A stretch of 64,000 bases of DNA from an uncultured Gammaproteobacteria bacterium (GTDB lineage Bacteria; Pseudomonadota; Gammaproteobacteria; HK1), in the NCBI GenBank assembly GCA_947258715.1, contig CAMYJH010000022.1:62001-126000 (forward strand), written 5' to 3'. The position numbers and the translations under genes are program-made. This document shows positions 25,319 through 34,442 of this stretch, piece by piece (positions within the stretch are counted from its first letter, which is position 1; every line of letters begins with the position of its first letter). The notes beneath the pieces were generated by a model. It was not told where the DNA came from. It searched no databases and saw only the letters and a program-made list of their open reading frames with translations.

Positions 25319-25339
25319 GGCGATTCTAATCTTGTCGGG

Positions 25340-26089
25340 TCAACCGGCGAGGCGGTCGACGATGGCGGGCAGATCCGCGTAGCGCTCGCAGATGGCGTCT
25401 GCCGTGGTCATGTTCTTATCGCGATCGCGGGTGGCGGTGAAGAGCACCGCCTTCATACCGAGCGTATGCGGGCCCTTGATGTCGTTGTGATCGCGATCAC
25501 CCAAGTGAAGGATCTCCTCCATGCGAACACCGAGCTGTTCTGCCGCCGAGGCGAACATGTTTCGATGCGGCTTGGAGTGGCCGATCTCGTCGGAGAAAGC
25601 GAAACCCAGGAAGTAACGCTTGAGATCATGCATTTCCAGCCACTGCCGCAAGCATCGGCCGGGCGAGTAAATTGCATCGGAAACCACGCCGAGCTTGTAA
25701 CGCGCGGAGAGATCGGCCAGCGCCTCGGCGACACCGGGCACCGGGTCCGGCGTTATGGTCACTTCCATCTCCTCCAGCTCGCGCACGAGGGTGCTGAAGC
25801 TTTTTGACGGCAGCCTTCGCCGTAGTCCTGATTCCAAAACCGAGACTCGCTCGCTCACGGTCCAGGTCACGTGCTGCTCGTGCCATACGTGGTGAAACGC
25901 CGCTTCCATGGTGTCGTAGGCAACAGCGACCTGGCGCGGCTCAATCGACCCCATTGCGGAGAACGCCTGGTTAGCAAGCTGCCGGCGGAATTCGCGTTTC
26001 GGCGGGAGCCCTTGCGCCTTTCGCTTGGGCTCGTCGGAGTCGTCATGGATCACCGTATCCCAAAGGTCGAAGGTAATGGCTTTGATCAT
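25340..26089 (-). CDS. HAD-superfamily hydrolase
   Basis: Protein of 249 residues. The first motif reads FDLWDTVIHDD (D-x-W-D-T instead of the usual D-x-D-G-T, as in one branch of subfamily IA haloacid dehalogenase-like proteins), the second VVSDAIYS, and the last HLGDRDHNDIKG. A helical cap occupies about 30-110. The substrate is unknown. It precedes and is probably co-transcribed with the amidotransferase gene at 24461-25318. Confidence 0.85.
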   Translation of the reverse strand: MIKAITFDLWDTVIHDDSDEPKRKAQGLPPKREFRRQLANQAFSAMGSIEPRQVAVAYDTMEAAFHHVWHEQHVTWTVSERVSVLESGLRRRLPSKSFSTLVRELEEMEVTITPDPVPGVAEALADLSARYKLGVVSDAIYSPGRCLRQWLEMHDLKRYFLGFAFSDEIGHSKPHRNMFASAAEQLGVRMEEILHLGDRDHNDIKGPHTLGMKAVLFTATRDRDKNMTTADAICERYADLPAIVDRLAG

Positions 26090-26240
26090 CGTTGGACGAA
26101 GTTTCGAATCTTGTCCGCGGGTATGAGCGTTCCAAAGAGGAACGCTGAGGGTAAGTTAAACCACTGGTGGTAGACAACACGGCAGATGGCGAACAAGCGC
26201 GTCTGCTCTTATCATCCTGGATTCGGGAATCGATCGAAAA

Positions 26241-27446
26241 TTGCTGCGGCTAAATGAACAGAATTCGGACCCGGCTCAATATTCCGGAACGGACCCGGTG
26301 AACGCCGGACCACAACTGACGCGGGTGCCTCTGGCGTCGGCAGCGCCGGGCAGCCCCCGTCACCTGACCGTGGTTCGCTACGGAAAGGCGAATGCCCGCC
26401 CCAAGGCCTATCTGCAGGCGGCGCTGCACGCCGACGAGATCCCCGGTCTGCTGGTGCTGCATCATCTGCGCATGTTGCTGGATAACGCCGCGGCCCGCGG
26501 CGAAGTCATTGGGCAGGTGGTCGTCAATCCTTATGCCAACCCCATCGGCCTGGCGCAAAACGTCAACGCCAAGCTGCTCGGTCGTTATGCGTTGAGCGGC
26601 GGCGGAAACTTCAACCGGCAGTACCCCGACGTCGTTGAGGCCGTGGCCACGAAAGTGTCGAGCACCCTGGGTGACGATCCCGCCATCAACGTCGCCACCA
26701 TCCGCCGCGCCGTGAACGAGGTGCTGGATTCACTGGCCCCCCTCGCGGACACCGATCGGCTGCGGCTCACATTGATGCGGCTCGCCGCCGACGCCGACGT
26801 CGTGCTGGACCTGCACTGCGATGAAGAAGCGCTGCTGCACCTCTACACGGGGAAGCCGCTGTGGCCGGCGGCGTCCGATCTGAGCGCGCAGCTGGGCAGC
26901 CGGCTCACCCTGCTGGCGGCGAAGTCCGGGGGCAACCCTTTCGACGAGGCCGTCGGCGGGATCTGGTGGAGCCTGGCGGAGCGGTTTCCGGGCAAACCCG
27001 TTCCTCCCGCCTGCCTGTCCGCCACCGTGGAGCTCCGGGGAGAGGCGGACGTGAGCGACGAGGTCGCCCGGGTAGATGCCGAAAACCTGCTGAAATTTTT
27101 GACACGCCGGGGCGTTCTGGCGGGAGATCCGGGCGTGCTTCCGCATCCGCTTGGGGACGCCACCCCGCTGGACGGCGTCGATATCGTGCGCGCGCCGGTC
27201 CAGGGGGTGGTGAGCTACACCCGCGCTTTAGGAGAACAAGTCGCGGCCGGCGACGTGGTGGCGGTGATGGTGGATCCCGGAGCGGAAGATCCCAAGAGCG
27301 CCCGTAGCGAGGTGCGTACCGTCGCCACGGGGCTGCTGTTCACGCGGCGAAGCACGCGCTTTGCCCGCGCCGGCGATGTGCTGGTCAAGGTGGCCGGCGC
27401 CACGCCTTTGGCCGAGCGCATCGGCGGACCCTTGCTATCCGACTGA
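26241..27446 (+). CDS. aotO: succinylglutamate desuccinylase/aspartoacylase family zinc deacylase, AotO-like
   Basis: Protein of about 401 residues of the M14-like desuccinylase/aspartoacylase family, which removes N-acyl groups from amino acids. Zinc ligands are visible as His and Glu in LHADEIPG and His in LDLHCDE; the C-terminal third (VRAPVQGVVSYTRALGEQVAAGD) is the usual beta-rich domain. In Pseudomonas a member of this family, AotO, lies in the arginine/ornithine transport operon, and here too it precedes ATPase, binding protein and two permease genes of that type. The TTG start at 26241 is uncertain; GTG at 26298 is an alternative. The true substrate may be an N-acylated arginine or ornithine, but that is inference. 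Confidence 0.78.
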   Translation: MLRLNEQNSDPAQYSGTDPVNAGPQLTRVPLASAAPGSPRHLTVVRYGKANARPKAYLQAALHADEIPGLLVLHHLRMLLDNAAARGEVIGQVVVNPYANPIGLAQNVNAKLLGRYALSGGGNFNRQYPDVVEAVATKVSSTLGDDPAINVATIRRAVNEVLDSLAPLADTDRLRLTLMRLAADADVVLDLHCDEEALLHLYTGKPLWPAASDLSAQLGSRLTLLAAKSGGNPFDEAVGGIWWSLAERFPGKPVPPACLSATVELRGEADVSDEVARVDAENLLKFLTRRGVLAGDPGVLPHPLGDATPLDGVDIVRAPVQGVVSYTRALGEQVAAGDVVAVMVDPGAEDPKSARSEVRTVATGLLFTRRSTRFARAGDVLVKVAGATPLAERIGGPLLSD

Positions 27447-27532
27447 CCTGCGGGCCCCGGCGCCTTACCGCGCCGGGAACGCGGTTGTTTGCTTCCGGGG
27501 TCGATCCCGTCTAACGTATCGCCACCCCTGGA

Positions 27533-28330
27533 TTGAGCTCGAAGACCTTCGCAGTGGCAGAATCAGAACCGGCACTGGTGGTAGAAGACATTCACAAGAG
27601 CTTCGGCAATGTGGATGTGCTCAAAGGAATCTCGTTAGTGGCCCGGGAGCATGAGGTCGTCTCCATTCTCGGCAGCAGCGGCTCGGGAAAAAGTACTTTC
27701 CTTCGCTGTATCAATCTCTTGGAAACCCCTAATCGGGGCAAGGTTTACGTCCACGGCGAGCTGATTCGGATGCGCGAGCGGGATGGGCGGGAGGCGGTTC
27801 CGGAAGACCGTCGGCAGGTGGAGCGGATCCGCTCCAAGCTGGGGATGGTGTTTCAGCAGTTCAATTTGTGGGCGCACATGACGGTGATGGAGAACGTTAT
27901 CGAAGCGCCGGTTCATGTGCTCAAAGTTCCCAAGGCCGAAGCCCTGGAGCGGGCCGAGCAGGTGCTGCACAAGGTCGGCATGTACGAGCGCAAAGACTAT
28001 TACCCCGCGCATCTGTCGGGCGGACAGCAGCAACGGGCGGCGATCGCCCGTGCTCTGGCGATGGAGCCCGAGCTGATGTTGTTCGACGAGCCGACATCGG
28101 CCCTGGATCCGGAGCTGGTGGGTGAGGTCCTCAAGGTTATGCGCAGCCTGGCCGAGGAGGGCCGCACCATGCTGGTGGTCACCCACGAGATGGGATTCGC
28201 CAAGGACGTATCCAACCACGTCATATTCCTGCACCAGGGACTGGTGGAGGAGTCCGGTGTTCCGGACCAGGTTTTCAGCCAGCCCAAATCCACGCGCTTC
28301 CGGCAGTTTCTGGCGGGCACGCTCAAATGA
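27533..28330 (+). CDS. aotP: basic amino acid ABC transporter ATP-binding protein
   Basis: ATPase of 265 residues of the HisP/GlnQ/AotP group. Walker [10 protein letters not shown], signature [15 protein letters not shown], Walker [14 protein letters not shown] and the switch histidine in VVTHEMGFA are all present. The insert of about 20 residues after the Walker A region ([19 protein letters not shown]) is typical of histidine/arginine/ornithine transporters. The start is either TTG at 27533 or GTG at 27554; neither has a strong ribosome-binding site. It is in the order deacylase, ATPase, binding protein, two permeases. Confidence 0.9.
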   Translation: MSSKTFAVAESEPALVVEDIHKSFGNVDVLKGISLVAREHEVVSILGSSGSGKSTFLRCINLLETPNRGKVYVHGELIRMRERDGREAVPEDRRQVERIRSKLGMVFQQFNLWAHMTVMENVIEAPVHVLKVPKAEALERAEQVLHKVGMYERKDYYPAHLSGGQQQRAAIARALAMEPELMLFDEPTSALDPELVGEVLKVMRSLAEEGRTMLVVTHEMGFAKDVSNHVIFLHQGLVEESGVPDQVFSQPKSTRFRQFLAGTLK

Positions 28331-28383
28331 TCCTTCGCCGGGGCGAGAAATCTAGAATTCGATAGAAGAGAGGAGACTGAAAA

Positions 28384-29166
28384 ATGAAAAGACTGTTAAG
28401 CACCCTTGTGGTCGCTGCAGCGGTGGCGCTGAACGCCGCCAGCGTCGAGGCGAAGGAATGGAAGAAGGTTCGCATCGGCGTGGAGGGCGCGTATCCGCCG
28501 TTTAGCTACGTGGATCCGGAGGGCAAACTGGCCGGTTTCGATATCGAGATTGCCAACGCCCTCTGCGCGCAGATGGGCGCCGAGTGCACGCTGGTTCAGC
28601 AGGACTGGGACGGCATCATCCCGGCGCTGCTGGCGCGCAAGTACGACGCCATCATCGCTTCCATGTCCATTACCGAAGAGCGCAAGAAAAAGGTCGCTTT
28701 CACCGGCAAGTACTACCATACGCCGGCCAAGTTTGCGGCAAAGAAGGGTTCGGGTATTCAAATTTCCAGGGCTGGACTGAAGGACAAGACCGTGGCGGTG
28801 CAGCGGGCGACCACCCACGACAACTTCGTCACTGGCGAATTCGGCGACTCGGTGAAGATCAAGCGCTACGCGACCCAAGACGAAGCTTATCTGGACGCAG
28901 TCTCCGGACGGGTGGATCTGCTGCTGGCCGACTCGGTAGCCATGGACGACGGCTTCCTCAAAACCGACAAGGGCGCGGATTGGGAGTTCGTCGGTCCCGA
29001 TTTCTCGGACCCCAAGTACTTCGGTGACGGCGCCGGAATTGCCATTCGAAAGCAGGACAAGGATCTGGTGGCGCAGCTCAACAAGGCGATTAAGGATATT
29101 CGCGCCAACGGCACCTACGACGCTATCGCCAAAAAGTACTTCGACTTCGACGTATACGGCGAATAA
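28384..29166 (+). CDS. aotJ: periplasmic lysine/arginine/ornithine-type binding protein
   Basis: Family 3 binding protein of 260 residues. The signal peptide covers about 1-23 (LVVAAAVALNAASVEA). The mature part has the ligand-site pattern of HisJ/ArgT/AotJ: GVEGAYPPFSYVDPEGKLAGFDIE, then MSITEERKKKVAFTGKYY and a C-terminal GAGIAIRKQDKDL. AGAGGAGA precedes the ATG at good spacing. Basic amino acid binding is inferred from the family and from the HisP-type ATPase next to it. Confidence 0.9.
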   Translation: MKRLLSTLVVAAAVALNAASVEAKEWKKVRIGVEGAYPPFSYVDPEGKLAGFDIEIANALCAQMGAECTLVQQDWDGIIPALLARKYDAIIASMSITEERKKKVAFTGKYYHTPAKFAAKKGSGIQISRAGLKDKTVAVQRATTHDNFVTGEFGDSVKIKRYATQDEAYLDAVSGRVDLLLADSVAMDDGFLKTDKGADWEFVGPDFSDPKYFGDGAGIAIRKQDKDLVAQLNKAIKDIRANGTYDAIAKKYFDFDVYGE

Positions 29167-29246
29167 TTAAGGCCACATCTCGATAGCAGCTTGCGCCGCG
29201 GGTTTTAGGGCCCGCGGCGTCCATGGTGCTTCGGAGGCAGCAGCCG

Positions 29247-29972
29247 ATGTTCGATCTTCACGGCTATTTCCCCTTCATCCTGAAGGGCATGGTTCTCACG
29301 GTGGAGGTCGCTTTGCTGTCACTCGTCATCTCCCTCATTCTGGGATTCATCGGCGCGCTGGCGAAGCTCTCCAAGTCGCGTATTGCCAATACCATCGCCG
29401 CTTTGTACACCACGATTATTCGTGGCGTGCCGGATCTGGTGCTGATGATGATCATTTTCTTCGGCGGCCAGCTTCTGGTAAACGACATTGGCTACAGGCT
29501 GGCCGACTTCAGCGAGGCCCGGGGTCTGCCGTTCAATCTCGGCTGGGACTACATCGACATCAGCCCCTTCATTGCCGGCGTGGGGACCATCGGTTTCATT
29601 TTCGGCGCCTACATGACCGAGACCTTCCGCGGCGCGATCCTTTCCGTGCCGAGGGGAGAGATCGAGGCGGGTTATGCGTTCGGCATGACGCCGGTGCAGG
29701 TGTTTTTCCGCATCACCCTGCCGGCCTGTATTCGCCACGCGCTTCCCGGTTTCGGCAACAACTGGCTGGTGCTGGCAAAGACCACGGCCCTGGTTTCCGT
29801 GATCGGGCTCCAGGACATGGTCTTCAACGCCAACCAGGCGGGCGGGGCCACGCGCCAGCCGTTTACTTTCTTCATGGTGGTTGCGCTTTTATTCCTGGTC
29901 ATCACCGGGGTGTCGGATCTTGGTATGCGCTGGCTGAACCGCCGCTACAGCGCGGGCGTGCGAAGGGCCTGA
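29247..29972 (+). CDS. aotQ: basic amino acid ABC transporter permease (HisQ/AotQ-like)
   Basis: Inner-membrane permease of 241 residues with about five membrane segments and the EAA loop region (EIEAGYAFGMTPVQVFFRITLPACIRH shows the conserved Gly and pattern). GGAGG lies 9 nt before the ATG at 29247, so this is preferred to the ATG at 29223. It works with the permease encoded 4 bp downstream as a heterodimer. Confidence 0.9.
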   Translation: MFDLHGYFPFILKGMVLTVEVALLSLVISLILGFIGALAKLSKSRIANTIAALYTTIIRGVPDLVLMMIIFFGGQLLVNDIGYRLADFSEARGLPFNLGWDYIDISPFIAGVGTIGFIFGAYMTETFRGAILSVPRGEIEAGYAFGMTPVQVFFRITLPACIRHALPGFGNNWLVLAKTTALVSVIGLQDMVFNANQAGGATRQPFTFFMVVALLFLVITGVSDLGMRWLNRRYSAGVRRA

Positions 29973-29976
29973 TCGG

Positions 29977-30714
29977 GTGGATATCGGCGTCATCATTGAG
30001 AATCTGCCGCTTTACTTCAAAGGGCTGTGGGTAACGATTCAGCTCGTAACCCTGGCGCTGATCTGCGGCCTGCTGCTGGCGGTGCCGCTGGCGCTGGCCG
30101 CGAGCTCCCGCAATACTTTCATGGCGCTGCTGCCCAAAGCGTATATCTATTTCTTCCGCGGCACGCCGCTTCTGGTGCAGATGTACATCATTTATTACGG
30201 CATGGCGCAGTTCGAGGGCGTGCGCGAAAGCTTCATCTGGGTGGTTTTCCAGGAGGCGTACTGGTGCGCGCTGATCGCCTTCAGCTTCAATACCGCCGCG
30301 TACACCGCGGAAATCCTTCGCGGATCCATCGAACAAACCGCTTTTGGAGAAATCGAAGCGGCGAAAGCGTGCGGAATGTCAACCCCGACCATGTACCGCA
30401 GGATCCTCCTGCCCGGCGCTTTCCGGCGCGCGCTGCCCGCCTACGGCAACGAAGTGATTTTCATGCTTCACGGCAGCGCGCTTGCCGGCGTGATCACGAT
30501 AGTCGACCTGTTTGGCGCCGCGCGAATCGTGAACTCCCGCCACTTCGTGCCCTTCGAGTCCTATATTGCCGCCGGGTTCTTCTACCTCTGCATGACCTTC
30601 ATGATCGTGTGGCTGTTCAAGCTCTGGGAGAAGCGCTGGCACGCGCATCTGCGCCCCAGGGAGAGCGTGGCAGGAAAAGACGCGGCGCTCGCGCCGGGAG
30701 GCGTGTCGGACTAG
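29977..30714 (+). CDS. aotM: basic amino acid ABC transporter permease (HisM/AotM-like)
   Basis: Inner-membrane permease of 245 residues starting at a GTG 4 bp after the previous stop codon, with AAGGG upstream. It has about five membrane segments, the FRGTPLLVQMYIIYYG block of the HisM group and the EAA-type loop EIEAAKACGM. Last gene of the aot-like operon; a hairpin follows the stop codon. Confidence 0.9.
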   Translation: MDIGVIIENLPLYFKGLWVTIQLVTLALICGLLLAVPLALAASSRNTFMALLPKAYIYFFRGTPLLVQMYIIYYGMAQFEGVRESFIWVVFQEAYWCALIAFSFNTAAYTAEILRGSIEQTAFGEIEAAKACGMSTPTMYRRILLPGAFRRALPAYGNEVIFMLHGSALAGVITIVDLFGAARIVNSRHFVPFESYIAAGFFYLCMTFMIVWLFKLWEKRWHAHLRPRESVAGKDAALAPGGVSD

Positions 30715-30723
30715 CTTGTCTAG

Positions 30724-30756
30724 CCCCGACGCGGCAACAGTCGGGGGGTGCGTTTT
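30724..30756 (+). terminator. candidate terminator of the aot-like operon
   Basis: CCCCGAC (30724-30730) pairs with GTCGGGG (30740-30746) 10 nt after the aotM stop; a short T-run (TTTT) follows about 7 nt later. The distance between stem and T-run makes it a weak intrinsic terminator. Confidence 0.5.
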
Positions 30757-30909
30757 CTTACCAGTCTACCCACGGGCAAAGTCCATCGCGCAAGACTCGA
30801 GAAGTTGGCTAGAGGCGATGGAGCCCGGCAGCGGGTGACCCGGCCGCGCGCAAGCCTGCACCGGCTGGCGCTAGCGTTTCCCGACCCCGGAAATGAACGC
30901 CGCTTCCGG

Positions 30910-31515
30910 CTACGGAACAAAAATTGTACTGTCCATGCCGTTGTTCTCGCTTCCCCTGCCGCGTAAATCAATTCCTACCAGCTTCAGCTTTTTGAAAATA
31001 TCTTGGGCCGGCGGCGTCATTCGGTCGAGGTTGCTGTTCACGTAGCGCACTAGGCCGCCAACCTCGCCAGCGGGGAGAACCAGCGCGTCCACGCGTTTAT
31101 CGGTAGTCAAGTGATTCACGTTCAATCCCAGGCCGAGCGCGCCTTCGCGGATGTAGAGAACGGTAAGCTCGGGCTCCTCCAAATTACCGTTTTCGTTGGC
31201 ATCGTACTGTGGAAGCACGGGGCGTAAGACACCGTAGGTGACTTGCGCGATCTCCACCTCGTTGAATGGAAAGGCGGTGGTGAACAGGCCCGACTGAGAC
31301 TCATACCCGGGAAACGCTTGTAAAAACCCGACCTTGCTGCCGTCGGAAAGCGCCAGCTGCACGTCGCGCACGTAGGCGAGCTCGACCTCGCCCGTATAGC
31401 AGCAAGGGGGTATGGGTTCCGTAGTGGAGGCACACGAAGCGAGCGTGGTCAAAAGCAGGGCGCAGATTCCGGTCCGCGCGCCAATTTCGAACGAGAACGA
31501 CTTTGAAGCCGACAT
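30910..31515 (-). CDS. hypothetical lipoprotein with an EF-hand-like loop
   Basis: Protein of 201 residues that I do not recognise. The ATG at 31515 has AAGGA 6 nt upstream, and the N-terminus is a lipoprotein signal ending TLASC. Mature part: a CCY motif, a beta-rich central region, and an acidic loop DANENGNLEEPEL near residue 120 that resembles a calcium-binding EF-hand loop. The C-terminal part looks globular (GGLVRYVNSNLDRM, LVGIDLRGRG). The frame is open to 31545, but that version loses the signal. It is transcribed away from the FG-GAP-like gene at 31746. Confidence 0.7.
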   Translation of the reverse strand: MSASKSFSFEIGARTGICALLLTTLASCASTTEPIPPCCYTGEVELAYVRDVQLALSDGSKVGFLQAFPGYESQSGLFTTAFPFNEVEIAQVTYGVLRPVLPQYDANENGNLEEPELTVLYIREGALGLGLNVNHLTTDKRVDALVLPAGEVGGLVRYVNSNLDRMTPPAQDIFKKLKLVGIDLRGRGSENNGMDSTIFVP

Positions 31516-31745
31516 GGTGGATCCTTTTACTGGCTGATGAGACAACGATCTTGTTGACCCACGCGTTGGCCCAAGGGTTCCAGAAATACTTGATGTCGAT
31601 CAAGTCCGCGCTCCGAAATGCGCCATCATGCGGCCGCCGCGCGACGCCGGCGGCCCGATGGCACGACGGCGGACGAATTTCCCTTGGGCGAGCCCGGCCT
31701 CAATCGTCTAGGCTTTTCGTGAGAGTCAAAGGGAGCTCGGCGGTA

Positions 31746-33020
31746 ATGCATTGGTCCAAAAGCCTATCTAGCCTATTTCTCGTTTTCTTGCTGTTGGCAA
31801 GCTCGTCGATCGCGGCTGCCAACGGTCTCAGCAGCACGCAAGTCGGTCTGACCTACCAGAGCCTGGACGGCAACCGTTACCTGGCCGGGCGTGGGGCATT
31901 GCCCGGCGCCAGAGTCGTCGATGTGTCGCTCCACAAGCCAATAGAGTGGATCGTAGGAGTGCCTGTTGGAAACGACAGCTTGTGGGTAGCGGTTTTGAAC
32001 GATGGATCGGTGCGGGCCCTTTCGCTACAGGCCGGCTCGGCCCGATCCATTCCGAACTTCGAGCCCTCCAGGCTTGCCGGTCCCCCGGTGCTGATCCGAC
32101 AGGGTCGGCAGGTGGCGGTCACGGCACCGGCGGAGGACGGTTCGCCCTTGTCCCACGCGGTGCCGCTGCCGCGGCAGGAGCGTCTCGCTTTCGTATCCAG
32201 GCGTGGACGCTTGGGTTTCGCTACGCCCTGGGGCGGCCAGCGCTCGGAGCTAGCGCTGCTGGCGCTGCCAGACGCCCGCGTGTTGGCGGACGAGACCGGA
32301 CGCATTCTGCTGCTGAGCGATCCCACCGAGCGCTATCCCCACGGCGCCCTGGGCGACGGGACCGAAGCCGCATCCATGTCCCTGATCGACGCAGGCGGGC
32401 GGCCTCGCGTCATTACTCGCATCGAGTTTCCGCAGCCTTGGGTATTCGAGGGAATTGCGCCCATCTGGACCGATTGGAATCGGGATGGAAAAAGGGAAAT
32501 CGTGGCCACGCTGTCGTCGGATCGAGATGGAGCCAAGCTCGTGCTTTACGACGAGCGCGGCAACACGCTTGCCGAAAGCCCCGCCATCGGCACCGGGCGG
32601 CGGTGGCGTCACGCCATTGCCGTGGCGCCGTTCGGTCCCGACGGCGAAATGGAGATGGCGGAGGTTCTGACACCGCATCTGGGCGGTGTGGTCCAATTCT
32701 TCAAGTGGGAGAGAACGCGACTGGAGCGGGTGGCGCGCATTTCCGGATTCACCTCCCACGTTCACGGATCACGCAACCTGGACCTGGCAGCGGCCGGAGA
32801 TTTCGACGCTGACGGCCACGTGGAGCTGTTGCTACCGACCCAGGATCGCGCTCGCCTCGCCGCCGTTCGGCGTACCCCCGAAGGGGCCGAGCGGGCTTGG
32901 GAGGTGAAGCTGCCGGCTCAGCTTTCTTCAAACCTGGCTGGGGTGACCCTCGCCGGGGGAAGAATGATTGTGGCCGCGGGGCTCTCGGACGGAACCCTAC
33001 GCTTCTATCATCCGCGTTAG
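31746..33020 (+). CDS. secreted FG-GAP/VCBS-like beta-propeller protein
   Basis: Exported protein of 424 residues, function unknown. Signal peptide about 1-25 (LFLVFLLLASSSIAAA). The mature protein is beta-rich and contains calcium-binding-style motifs of FG-GAP/VCBS repeats: DWNRDGKREIVATL (about 240) and GDFDADGHVELLLPT (about 350). The frame is open back to 31503, but that overlaps the divergent lipoprotein gene; the ATG at 31746 gives a clean signal peptide. GGGAG lies about 10 nt upstream. The 230-bp gap to the lipoprotein gene should hold divergent promoters. Confidence 0.75.
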   Translation: MHWSKSLSSLFLVFLLLASSSIAAANGLSSTQVGLTYQSLDGNRYLAGRGALPGARVVDVSLHKPIEWIVGVPVGNDSLWVAVLNDGSVRALSLQAGSARSIPNFEPSRLAGPPVLIRQGRQVAVTAPAEDGSPLSHAVPLPRQERLAFVSRRGRLGFATPWGGQRSELALLALPDARVLADETGRILLLSDPTERYPHGALGDGTEAASMSLIDAGGRPRVITRIEFPQPWVFEGIAPIWTDWNRDGKREIVATLSSDRDGAKLVLYDERGNTLAESPAIGTGRRWRHAIAVAPFGPDGEMEMAEVLTPHLGGVVQFFKWERTRLERVARISGFTSHVHGSRNLDLAAAGDFDADGHVELLLPTQDRARLAAVRRTPEGAERAWEVKLPAQLSSNLAGVTLAGGRMIVAAGLSDGTLRFYHPR

Positions 33021-33080
33021 GCTCAATAGCACGCCCCGGTGCCGCGAAGTCGCTAATACGATCCGATCTGGAGAATCGTT

Positions 33081-34103
33081 TCAGGCGGCGCGGGTGAAGT
33101 AGGCTTCGGCGGCCTCGACGACCGCGGGAATATGTTCGGCGTGAAAGTCCAGGTGAGTAACCATGCGAATCGGGGTTTCGGCGGAGACATAGATACCACG
33201 CTCGCGCATGTGCTCGCAGAAGCTGGCCGCATCCCCCGCTGTCACGCTGAGGAAAAGCATGTTGGTCTGCACCTGGCCCGGGTCCACTGAAAGGCCCGCG
33301 ATGCCGGCCATCCCGCGCGCAAGCGCCTGGGCGTTGGCATGGTCCTCGGCAAGACGCTCCACGTGGGACTGAAGCGCCACGATGCCGGCGGCGGCGATGA
33401 CGCCCGCCTGGCGCATGCCGCCGCCCGTGACCTTGCGCCAGCGCCGGGCGCGCCGAATCAGATCGCGGCTACCGCATAGCAGCGAGCCCACCGGGGCCCC
33501 CAGGCCTTTAGAAAGACAGAAGGAAACGCTGTCGAAACGTGCACTGATGCGATCCACCGCGACGCGGAGCTTGACCGCGGCGTTGAAAACCCGGGCGCCA
33601 TCCAGGTGCAGCGCGAGCCGCCGGCGGTCCGCCAGCGCTTTGGCCTGGTCTAGATAATCGAGCGGCAGCACCTTCCCGGCCTGGGTATTTTCCAGGCACA
33701 AAAGCCTGGTACGAGCGAAATGGATGTTGTCGGGCTTAATAACCCGGGCGACTTGATCCAGGTCTAAGGTGCCGTCGGGCCCGAAGTCGAGGGGCTGCGG
33801 CTGGATGCTGCCCAGCACGGCGGCGCCTCCACCTTCGTATTTATAGGTGTGGGCCAGCTGCCCGACGATGTACTCGTCGCCGCGCTCGCAGTGACTGAGC
33901 AGCGCCAGCAGATTGGACTGCGTGCCGCTGGGCACGAAGACGGCGCATTCATGTCCAAGGCGCTCCGCGGCCATGGCCTCCAGCCGGTTGACGGTGGGAT
34001 CTTCGCCGTAGACATCGTCCCCGACCTCCGCCTCGGCCATGGCGGCGCGCATGGCCCGGGTGGGCCGCGTGACGGTGTCGCTTCGAAGGTCGATGGCGAT
34101 CAT
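33081..34103 (-). CDS. ltaE: low-specificity L-threonine aldolase
   Basis: PLP-dependent enzyme of 340 residues that cleaves threonine or allo-threonine to glycine and acetaldehyde. The start IDLRSDTVTRPT is the family signature; the PLP lysine is in CLSKGLGAP (about 199), and the Asp in LHLDGARVFN and the pocket VPSGTQSN are present. GGGAG 5 nt before the ATG at 34103 favours it over the ATG at 34121. The product glycine links to the one-carbon theme of the window. Confidence 0.92.
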   Translation of the reverse strand: MIAIDLRSDTVTRPTRAMRAAMAEAEVGDDVYGEDPTVNRLEAMAAERLGHECAVFVPSGTQSNLLALLSHCERGDEYIVGQLAHTYKYEGGGAAVLGSIQPQPLDFGPDGTLDLDQVARVIKPDNIHFARTRLLCLENTQAGKVLPLDYLDQAKALADRRRLALHLDGARVFNAAVKLRVAVDRISARFDSVSFCLSKGLGAPVGSLLCGSRDLIRRARRWRKVTGGGMRQAGVIAAAGIVALQSHVERLAEDHANAQALARGMAGIAGLSVDPGQVQTNMLFLSVTAGDAASFCEHMRERGIYVSAETPIRMVTHLDFHAEHIPAVVEAAEAYFTRAA

Positions 34104-34121
34104 CTGCGCTCCCGGAGTCAT

Positions 34122-34442
34122 TTAATGTGGTGTTGGAAACCAAAGAGGCTAACCGCAGCGTTTAATTTAGCCAAGCACTGTCATAGTCGTTATGCTCCGT
34201 TAGCACAAAGACGCTCAGCACCGCAGCTTACGGCCGCAGGGCGGCGCTCTCTCCCTGGCGGTACTTGAGTCAGGGCCGGGAATCGAACTAGATATGGCGC
34301 GCATTGGACGGAAGGCGCCCTCGAGGCGCCTTTATGGGGAAGTCGCCATGCGTTCGCTCAAAGCTCGGGAAGTCGTACCGCTCCGAGCAGCGGTTTGGAT
34401 ACCGTAATCCAAACCACGGGAGGCACGTAGGAGGCCTACTCC
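34122..34442. other. intergenic region with two hairpins before the SDR gene
   Basis: About 320 bp between divergent genes. Two perfect hairpins are visible: AAGGCGCC (34312-34319) with GGCGCCTT (34325-34332), and GGTTTGGAT with ATCCAAACC (about 34393-34416, loop ACCGTA), the latter about 20 bp before the ribosome-binding site of the SDR gene. The spacing suggests a regulatory leader or attenuator. It does not match a riboswitch class I can name. Confidence 0.5.

Noticed and set aside
26241-27446. astE of the arginine succinyltransferase pathway
   Set aside because: No other ast genes are present and the gene sits with importer genes, so the AotO-like label fits better.
34266-34442. Riboswitch before the SDR gene
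   Set aside because: Two hairpins are present but no consensus of guanidine, glycine or other known classes could be matched by eye, so only hairpins are reported.
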